5,732 nt of DNA. It comes from Syntrophomonas sp. Lineage in GTDB: Bacteria; Bacillota; Syntrophomonadia; Syntrophomonadales; Syntrophomonadaceae. The notes beneath the pieces are model-generated. The model did no database searches, was not told the origin of the DNA, and worked only from the letters and a program-made list of their open reading frames with translations. This document shows, in pieces, positions 1 to 4,575 of this stretch. Position numbers and translations under genes: made by a program. The stretch's first letter is position 1. Every line of letters starts with the position of its first letter. The stretch covers positions 1-5,732 of the forward strand of contig JAQUUV010000142.1 in assembly GCA_028693695.1 (NCBI GenBank), read 5' to 3'.

Positions 1-438
1 GCAGATAAATATATTATAGGTGAACCTACCATAGTAATTATGAATGGGCAGATCATGGAAGACGCCATGCGTAAAATACGTTACACCCTAGCCGACGTTC
101 TGCATCAATTAAGAGACAAAGGAATATTTGACTTAAACCAGGTCGGGTTCGCAGTAGTTGAGACGGATGGCAAGGTATCGGTACTATTAAAGCCTGAATT
201 CCTTCCAGCCACGCCCCGGGATTTGAACCTTACTACCCAGACTTCTGGGCTCAGTACCGAATTGATCTATGACGGTATTATAATAAATGAAAATCTTAAG
301 CAGGCTAATGTGGATCGTCTGTGGTTGGAGCAGGAATTAGAAAAAAAGGGAATTCGCCAGGTATCTGAAGTCTTCTTGGCTGCCATAGATAGCTCGGGCA
401 ATCTATTCCTGGATACATACAAGGACACTGCAAAATAG
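1..438 (+). CDS. DUF421 (YetF-type) membrane protein, C-terminal part
   Basis: This is the 3' part of a gene whose reading frame is open to the first base, so the start lies outside the window; the ATG at 40 is internal. About 145 residues are visible, ending at TAG 436-438. They fit the soluble C-terminal region of DUF421/YetF proteins. A first repeat contains GEPTIVIMNGQI, a helix with the LRDKGI motif, and a strand reading VGFAVVETDGKVSVLLKP. A second, shorter repeat contains IIINENL, a WLEQELEKKGI helix and VFLAAIDSSGNLFLD. Family members normally carry about three membrane helices before this part; none is visible here. The family's biochemical role is unknown. YetF-like proteins occur in spore-associated operons of Bacillus, which hints at but does not prove a spore role. 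A DUF4363 gene follows after 50 bases on the same strand, probably co-transcribed. The family call is confident; the function is not. Confidence 0.88.
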   Translation, partial: ADKYIIGEPTIVIMNGQIMEDAMRKIRYTLADVLHQLRDKGIFDLNQVGFAVVETDGKVSVLLKPEFLPATPRDLNLTTQTSGLSTELIYDGIIINENLKQANVDRLWLEQELEKKGIRQVSEVFLAAIDSSGNLFLDTYKDTAK

Positions 439-474
439 AGACAAACAGCTCATCCCAATATATCAGTCTTTAGC

Positions 475-481
475 GGGAGGT
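475..481 (+). promoter_or_regulatory. Ribosome binding site of the DUF4363 gene
   Basis: GGGAGGT lies seven bases before the GTG at 489-491. It fixes that non-ATG codon as the start, because the codon is followed directly by a typical basic Met-Lys-Lys N-terminus and a membrane helix. Confidence 0.8.
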
Positions 482-488
482 ATTAATA

Positions 489-854
489 GTGAAAAAATTG
501 GCTTCCTATGTTGTTCCTATAGTTACTCTGGTTATCTTTGTCTTCATTATGCAAGGAGGCATTTATTTCGTAACTTCAATGACAGATAAAAATGATATCC
601 CTGATTATATTAATCAAGTTGAAAACGATATAAAAAATGCTCATTGGGACCAGGCTAGGGAAGATTTAGACCGTTTAGATTCGGCTTGGAAAAAAGCTGT
701 GCCCAAGGTACAGTATCATGCTGAGATGGATGCCATAGACGGCATTAAAGAGAATTTAGCCCGCCTGAGCGGTTCCATTGATGCCGAAGACCCAGGACTT
801 GCTTTGGCCGAACTACGTGAACTGGCTGAACACTGGGAACACCTTAAGAATTAG
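489..854 (+). CDS. DUF4363 family single-pass membrane protein
   Basis: A 121-residue protein starting at GTG with a strong ribosome binding site. Residues 1-4 are basic (MKKL), and residues about 7-29 form one hydrophobic helix that anchors the protein without a lipobox cysteine. The rest, about residues 35-121, is predicted to be helical and outside the membrane: it is charged and tryptophan-containing, with W53, W67 and W116. The segment around AHWDQAREDLDRLDSAWKK, the following HAEMDAID stretch and the last helix ALAELRELAEHWEHL match the pattern I know from DUF4363 proteins. These are small proteins of unknown function found in Firmicutes, often right after a DUF421 gene, as here. The arrangement suggests the two act together, with this protein as an extracytoplasmic partner; that is inference. 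Length is normal for the family and there is no sign of damage. Confidence 0.82.
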   Translation: MKKLASYVVPIVTLVIFVFIMQGGIYFVTSMTDKNDIPDYINQVENDIKNAHWDQAREDLDRLDSAWKKAVPKVQYHAEMDAIDGIKENLARLSGSIDAEDPGLALAELRELAEHWEHLKN

Positions 855-893
855 CAGGACTCACATTTGCAGTGAAACTAAAGTCTATTAGGC

Positions 894-930
894 AAAAAAA
901 GGAGGTACACCAACGTATACCTCCTTTAAT
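894..930 (-). terminator. Rho-independent terminator between convergent genes, best for the HU gene
   Basis: A perfect 10-bp stem is formed by AAAGGAGGTA (898-907) and TACCTCCTTT (918-927) with a 10-base loop. Read on the - strand, it is followed by an unbroken run of T (complement of A894-900), the classic form, and it lies just past the HU stop codon. Read on the + strand, it is followed only by TTTAATCTTC, so it may also stop the DUF421-DUF4363 transcript, less efficiently. Confidence 0.85.
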
Positions 931-953
931 CTTCATGCTTAGTTTAAGTAAAA

Positions 954-1298
954 CTATTTCTTTTTCTTAGGTGCGGCTTTTTTAGCGCCTTTTACGGGGG
1001 CTGCTGGTTTTACAGGAGCCTTGGGAAGTGCTACAGCTTCCTTCAGGGATTTGCCGGGCTTGAATGCAGGAACTTTAGTAGCTGGAACAGTAATTTCCTG
1101 TCCAGTCGCTGGACTAATAACTTTTCTTTCCTTACGGTCGCGGACTTCAAAGCTACCAAAACCGATAATCTGCACCTTGTCTCCCTTTGCCAGTGCCTGT
1201 TGGATAGTTCCCGTGATTGCTTCCAATGCTTTTGCAGCATCCTTTTGCGTGATTCCCGCTTTCTCTGCTAGAGATTTTACAAGTTCCGATTTGTTCAC
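954..1298 (-). CDS. hup: HU-family DNA-binding protein with Lys/Ala/Pro-rich C-terminal tail
   Basis: A 114-residue nucleoid protein that binds and bends DNA as a dimer. Residues 1-90 are a complete HU fold. The N-terminal helices start MNKSELVKSLAEKAGI, the signature GFGSFEVRDRKERK lies at 46-59, and the DNA-intercalating arm has SPATGQEI with Pro63 in the usual place. The fold ends with VPAFKPGKSLKEAV. Residues 91-114 are an added tail made almost only of Lys, Ala, Pro, Val and Gly. It has nine lysines and ends in four in a row, resembling histone H1-like tails such as that of mycobacterial HupB. Ordinary HU stops near residue 90. The start is GTG at 1298-1296; the nearby ATG (1303-1301) is out of frame and meets TGA within three codons. 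The gene stands alone: a terminator follows and a 232-base spacer precedes it. The HU identity is very safe; the role of the tail (tighter or less specific DNA binding) is inferred. Confidence 0.96.
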   Translation of the reverse strand: MNKSELVKSLAEKAGITQKDAAKALEAITGTIQQALAKGDKVQIIGFGSFEVRDRKERKVISPATGQEITVPATKVPAFKPGKSLKEAVALPKAPVKPAAPVKGAKKAAPKKKK

Positions 1299-1305
1299 GA
1301 CATAA

Positions 1306-1314
1306 TCCTCCCTT
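1306..1314 (-). promoter_or_regulatory. Ribosome binding site of the HU gene
   Basis: Read on the - strand this is AAGGGAGGA, seven bases before the GTG at 1298. It supports GTG rather than the out-of-frame ATG at 1303 as the start. Confidence 0.8.
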
Positions 1315-1330
1315 AAAATTTTTTAACCTT

Positions 1331-1357
1331 ATCTTACATTCCCCATTAAATCGGCAA
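1331..1357 (-). promoter_or_regulatory. Weak candidate promoter for the HU gene
   Basis: On the - strand, TTGCCG (1357-1352, four of six matches to the -35 consensus) is followed after a short 15-base spacer by TAAGAT (1336-1331, four of six to the -10). It is correctly placed before the ribosome binding site and downstream of the A-tract at 1387-1403. The spacer is shorter than ideal, so this is only a suggestion. Confidence 0.22.
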
Positions 1358-1530
1358 ATCCTTCTAAAAAGCTGATAATTTCCAAATTTTTTTTTATTTT
1401 TTTAATCTACTCCTAATTTCAGCTTTTCCTTTACTTTAATTCTGCCAATTAAAAATGAATTTTATACATGAGTATACTAATTAATGCCTGTTTTTCGGGA
1501 TTCATTTTAAGTGAGGAATGAAAAACCAAT

Positions 1531-2556
1531 TTAATCAACCATATCTAAAATACTCAATGATCTTTCCAAGGCTAAATTATAAAATTTATCACCACACATC
1601 ACGATCGGCCGGGTAGGTTGGGAAGGATCCACAAACACCACAACGCCCCTTTCATTGTTTGATAAAATCACTTCGTTACCTACATAAAAATTAGTGATTT
1701 TATCGTAAAATACTTTTGCTATCCTAGGGTCTAACTTACCAAACGATTCTTGCCATAATATCTCAACTGCGGTATAAGGAGAAGCCTTGGCCGAATAGGA
1801 GCGACTAGATGTAATCGCATCATAAAGATCAGCCACCGCAACTACAGATGCAAAGAAATCTATTTTATAGCCTTTCATACCCAACGGATAACCTGATCCA
1901 TCCGCCCTTTCATGGTGCATTAAAATTGCGTTGGCAATGGATTCGTTCACCCACTCGTACTCATTAACCATGTTGTAACCCAGTAGGGGGTGTCTTTTGA
2001 TTTGTTCAAATTCCTCCCCCGACAACCTGCCTGGTTTGTTCAATATCACATCAGGTATCTGCATATTGCCAATATCGTGCAGTATCCCCGCAATACCTAA
2101 TTGCTTTACTGTGTCATCTTCACATTTCATCCAGCGGCCAATGAGAATACACAGCAGGGCTACATTGACCGAATGAGTGAATATATACTCATCTCTATTT
2201 TTCATGATACGCATCTGCCGAAAAAGATCATTTTGATCAAAAACCTGCACCATCAGCATATCTACGATATCGCTTATTTCCTTATATGCGAGGGTTTGAC
2301 CCATCCTAGCCTGCATCATTAACGCCTTAACATATTCCAAACAATCGATATAGACGTCTTCAAATCTCTTATCCGACTGTTGCCTTTCAGTCGACTCAAC
2401 GATAAATACGTCGGTTACGTTGCGGCGCATAAACTGATCCAGATGGTCTTGACTTATGACAGTATCTTTAGGTAATAATAATTTGCCATCATAGCTATAG
2501 ATGTCTTTTCCCAGCTTAACCCCGGGTTTTAGACTGCTAATACTAATCCTCAGCAT
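1531..2556 (-). CDS. HD-GYP domain protein, putative cyclic-di-GMP phosphodiesterase
   Basis: A 341-residue cytoplasmic signalling protein with no membrane segment. Residues 1-55 form the small N-terminal domain often seen before HD-GYP (LKPGVKLGKDIYSYDGKLLL). Residues about 120-290 are the HD-GYP domain, a family that hydrolyses cyclic-di-GMP using a two- or three-metal centre. Visible metal-site motifs are H128, H160-D161, H189, H214-H215-E216, the DGSGYP loop at 219-224 and D243 in VADLYDA. Two usual basic residues differ: the lysine of HDxGK is Asn164, and the arginine of the ARI-vaD segment is Ser237. The metal site thus looks intact while substrate contacts may be changed. Residues 291-341 form a small beta-rich C-terminal extension also common in clostridial relatives. 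No receiver domain is present, so the input signal is unknown. The ATG at 2556 has TGAGGA eight bases before it; a nearby ATG at 2560 is in another frame. It is probably monocistronic, with a sigma-H-like promoter upstream. The family is certain; activity is inferred. Confidence 0.93.
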   Translation of the reverse strand: MLRISISSLKPGVKLGKDIYSYDGKLLLPKDTVISQDHLDQFMRRNVTDVFIVESTERQQSDKRFEDVYIDCLEYVKALMMQARMGQTLAYKEISDIVDMLMVQVFDQNDLFRQMRIMKNRDEYIFTHSVNVALLCILIGRWMKCEDDTVKQLGIAGILHDIGNMQIPDVILNKPGRLSGEEFEQIKRHPLLGYNMVNEYEWVNESIANAILMHHERADGSGYPLGMKGYKIDFFASVVAVADLYDAITSSRSYSAKASPYTAVEILWQESFGKLDPRIAKVFYDKITNFYVGNEVILSNNERGVVVFVDPSQPTRPIVMCGDKFYNLALERSLSILDMVD

Positions 2557-2597
2557 TCATAATTCCTCATTTCCCATATCCTACTAATCATACCTTA

Positions 2598-2626
2598 ACA
2601 TTCAACAGTATTAAAGAAATTCCTCC
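2598..2626 (-). promoter_or_regulatory. Candidate sigma-H-type promoter of the HD-GYP gene
   Basis: On the - strand, GGAGGAATT (2626-2618) fits the Bacillus sigma-H -35 pattern RnAGGAwWW at every position. After an 11-base spacer, GTTGAATGT (2606-2598) fits the -10 pattern RnnGAATww except for one of the last two bases. The predicted start would give a leader of roughly 35 bases before the ATG at 2556. Alternative sigma-A readings overlap it: TATGAT (five of six, 2593-2588) with a poor -35, or TTGAAT-16-TAGGAT. The GGAGG could also be chance, but no start codon follows it at ribosome-binding distance. Confidence 0.4.
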
Positions 2627-2675
2627 CAGTTTCTTAAAAATATTTTTGCAATCAGCCCTAATTTTCCTTATTTTA

Positions 2676-3797
2676 TTATAATTTAACGGTTACGATACAT
2701 TCCCGTCCATTTATTGAAATTACCTCCAGTTCCAATCCCTGCTTTATATTTTCTTCGTTTAGAAGATCCCGCAGGTAATTCGCCATTATGCGCTCAGTTC
2801 CCTGATGCCCGGCATCAATCACAGCCAGACCCATAGACTCAGCATCCTTTGCTTCATGATATTTTAAATCCCCGGTTAATAGAACATCACATTTGTGGCT
2901 CCGAGCTTTACTCATAAAGCTGGCTCCTGCACCGCTAACTACCGCTATTTTCTTGACTGGCTGGTTCATATCCCCTACTACTCTCAAGAATTCTAATCCC
3001 AAGTTCATTTTCACCTGGGTGCAAAATTCTTGTAGACTCATCTCCTGGGCAAGTTTACCCGTTCTACCCAGGCTAAATACCGAACCCCGGTTTTCCAGCA
3101 GATAAACATCATAAGCTACTTCCTCATAGGGATGGGCCTTTAGCATTTCCTGTAAGACCTTTCCTAGCCTGTGCTGTGTCACCACTGTTTCCAGTCGGTA
3201 CTCTTCTACCTCTTCCAGAAGTCCCTCCTGCCCTATAAATGGCCTGCTCCCTTCCAAAGGTCGAAATAAGCCGGTTCCTTTGCTTCTAAAGCTACAATCC
3301 GCATACCGCCCCAAATGTCCAGCTCCCGCACCATTAATAGCCTGCCGCACAGCTTCTTCATGCCCGATAGGAACATATACCACCAGCTTATAAAGAGCCT
3401 CCCTGTGGCCTTTGTCCAGAGGTTTGATATCCTGCAAACCAATGCGTTCCGCCAGTATCTGATTCAGCCCTCGCTCCCCCGCGTCCAGGTTGGTGTGGGC
3501 CGCATAAACGGTAATTCCAGCCTCAATAATTCCCTTCAGCAAGCTCCCCTGAGACTGTTCATAATCTATAGATTTTATCCCGGTGAAAAACAAAGGATGG
3601 TGGGTGATAATCATATCTGCCTTTTGATCCAGGGCATACTGTAGTACTTCCTTATCCAGATCAAGAGCCACCAGTACCTTGCTGACCGGAGCGCTATAAG
3701 ATCCGATTTGCAGGCCGACATTATCCCAGCTTTCCGCGAGATATACGGGGAAAAAAGATTCCATAATTTTCACAATGTCTCTAACTTTGACTTGCAC
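2676..3797 (-). CDS. Nif3-like dinuclear metal centre protein (YqfO type)
   Basis: A 373-residue protein of the Nif3/YbgI/YqfO family, often labelled 'GTP cyclohydrolase 1 type 2 homolog', though the true substrate is not settled. Metal-ligand motifs appear in family order: HHPLFF with H66-H67, AAHTNLDAG with H101 and D105, and DAGHQGTER with H331 and E335. GDLKYHEA (309-316) is also a conserved family segment. Residues about 130-235 are the extra domain inserted between the two halves in the long Firmicutes form, resembling a PII/CutA1 fold (LYKLVVYVPIGHEEAV at its start, HPYEEVAYDVYLLEN at its end). Short Nif3 proteins of about 250 residues lack it, so this length is normal for the long type. 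It starts at GTG, overlaps the end of trmK by 17 bases and has its ribosome binding site inside trmK, so the two are one operon, as yqfN-yqfO are in Bacillus subtilis. No convincing terminator follows. Confidence 0.94.
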   Translation of the reverse strand: MQVKVRDIVKIMESFFPVYLAESWDNVGLQIGSYSAPVSKVLVALDLDKEVLQYALDQKADMIITHHPLFFTGIKSIDYEQSQGSLLKGIIEAGITVYAAHTNLDAGERGLNQILAERIGLQDIKPLDKGHREALYKLVVYVPIGHEEAVRQAINGAGAGHLGRYADCSFRSKGTGLFRPLEGSRPFIGQEGLLEEVEEYRLETVVTQHRLGKVLQEMLKAHPYEEVAYDVYLLENRGSVFSLGRTGKLAQEMSLQEFCTQVKMNLGLEFLRVVGDMNQPVKKIAVVSGAGASFMSKARSHKCDVLLTGDLKYHEAKDAESMGLAVIDAGHQGTERIMANYLRDLLNEENIKQGLELEVISINGRECIVTVKL

Positions 3798-4485
3798 CCA
3801 GTATCTCCTCCAATCGTTCGATTTTCCCCTTATAATCCTCTGCCAACAATCGGTTCCGGTGTAAGGGAGAACCCATGAGATCTTCGTATATCCGTTTATA
3901 TTTTTGCATATGTAGCTGAATAAATCCCTTTTTCAATTCATCGTCAGCCCTTAAGATAGCCGCACCTATCTCCATTTCCAGATCTGTTAAAGTGTATGGA
4001 CAGTTCGCGGGCCGGCTGGCAATAACCTGAAAGAAACGTCCATTTTCCAAGCCTAAACGCTCTTCTTCAATAACCCATCCCTGGCTGGCCAATCGCCGCC
4101 GCAATGTCTGGACTTTAGTCATAGGTTGAAAAACAAAACGCCGAAAACTGGCTGCTTTATCCCAATCATAAGCTAGAATATCTACCATCGTATCACCACC
4201 CATACCAGCCAGAATCACGCTCTTAACCTCGCCATAGTCCAAAACCTGCAGACCGTTTCCCTGGCGAAGGTCGATACTATTGTTGACAGAACTCGCTTGC
4301 ACCGCTTTACATGCTCTCCTGTATGGGCCATCTCCCAGTTCGCCAATAATAACATGGGGGACCATATGATTCTCTATCAGGTAAATTGGAAGCAATGCAT
4401 GATCCGCCCCTATGTCAGCGGCTTTTTCACCCTTAATGACCATATCGGCAATCATTGCTAAACGCTTAAACGTATCATTCATCAT
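3781..4485 (-). CDS. trmK: tRNA (adenine(22)-N(1))-methyltransferase TrmK
   Basis: A 234-residue enzyme of the TrmK (YqfN/YwqK-type COG2384) family. It uses S-adenosylmethionine to methylate N1 of adenine 22 in the D-loop region of certain bacterial tRNAs. The Rossmann-like methyltransferase domain shows the SAM-binding motif ADIGADHALLPIYL (23-36), followed by the acidic end of strand two near IIGELGDGPY (46-55). The GNGL segment is at 76-79, and the catalytic-loop motif ILAGMGGDTM is at 91-100. QPMTKVQTLRRRL (120-132) and the EERLGLENGRFF segment (141-152) are also family features. The last 60 residues are helical and charged, matching the C-terminal coiled-coil helices of the family. Two ATG codons are adjacent; the first (4485) has AGGGG seven bases upstream and is preferred. 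It leads a two-gene unit with the Nif3-like gene. In Bacillus the pair follows dnaG-sigA, whereas here trpB2 stands upstream. Confidence 0.94.
   Translation of the reverse strand: MMNDTFKRLAMIADMVIKGEKAADIGADHALLPIYLIENHMVPHVIIGELGDGPYRRACKAVQASSVNNSIDLRQGNGLQVLDYGEVKSVILAGMGGDTMVDILAYDWDKAASFRRFVFQPMTKVQTLRRRLASQGWVIEEERLGLENGRFFQVIASRPANCPYTLTDLEMEIGAAILRADDELKKGFIQLHMQKYKRIYEDLMGSPLHRNRLLAEDYKGKIERLEEILGASQS
3805..3812 (-). promoter_or_regulatory. Ribosome binding site of the Nif3-like gene, inside trmK
   Basis: On the - strand, TGGAGGAG lies seven bases before the GTG at 3797 and is also part of the trmK coding sequence (its Leu-Glu-Glu codons). The strong match decides the GTG start and implies translational coupling. 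Confidence 0.8.
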
Positions 4486-4502
4486 TTAATTACCCCTAGT
4501 AT

Positions 4503-4545
4503 AAAACGATAAGGAAAACCCGGATATCTGCAGCAGATATCCGGG
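4503..4545 (-). terminator. Rho-independent terminator after the tryptophan synthase gene
   Basis: CCCGGATATCTG (4519-4530) and CAGATATCCGGG (4534-4545) form a perfect 12-bp stem with a 3-base loop. On the - strand it is followed by TTTTCCTTATCGTTTT, an interrupted T tract, 31 bases after the trpB2 stop. It lies between trpB2 and trmK. On the + strand it is followed by ACAAATTTT, a poor tract. Confidence 0.85.
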
Positions 4546-4575
4546 ACAAATTTTAGATTCACCATAATATTTTCA

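Larger units (their letters stand above)
1299..1530. other. AT-rich intergenic spacer upstream of the HU gene
   Basis: This 232-base gap holds no convincing gene. It contains a striking tract on the + strand of nine T, one A and seven T (1387-1403), an A-tract on the - strand. It also has a 7-bp AT-only inverted repeat, TTTAATT/AATTAAA (1435-1453), and a short palindrome TATAC-ATGA-GTATA (1463-1476). The tract lies where bent, UP-element-like DNA could stimulate the HU promoter on the - strand, but no promoter there is strong. I see no good terminator for the HD-GYP gene, which ends at 1531. Confidence 0.5.

Noticed and set aside
40..42. ATG as start of the DUF421 gene
   Set aside because: In-frame upstream residues (GEPTIVI) match the conserved entry into the DUF421 soluble domain, and no ribosome binding site precedes the ATG.
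1021..1305. 94-residue open frame on the + strand opposite the HU gene
   Set aside because: It is the antisense shadow of HU, has no ribosome binding site or family resemblance, and HU itself is certain.
1501..1522. Inverted repeat TTCATT/AATGAA just past the HD-GYP stop, as a possible terminator
   Set aside because: Only six AT-rich pairs with a 10-base loop and no T run after it on the - strand.
2101..2322. 73-residue open frame on the + strand inside the HD-GYP gene
   Set aside because: Antisense shadow of a well-supported coding region; composition is unlike a real protein.
2635..2650. AAAAATATTTTT palindrome after the Nif3-like gene
   Set aside because: Pure AT sequence with no GC stem, so it would not form a stable terminator.
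3315..3644. 109-residue open frame on the + strand inside the Nif3-like gene
   Set aside because: Fully opposite a conserved gene, with no recognisable motif; other short frames at 2893-3105 and 3233-3442 are rejected for the same reason.
4498..4503. TATACT as -10 box for trmK
   Set aside because: The predicted start would fall after the AGGGG ribosome binding site, and the region 17 bases upstream is the terminator stem, not a -35 box.
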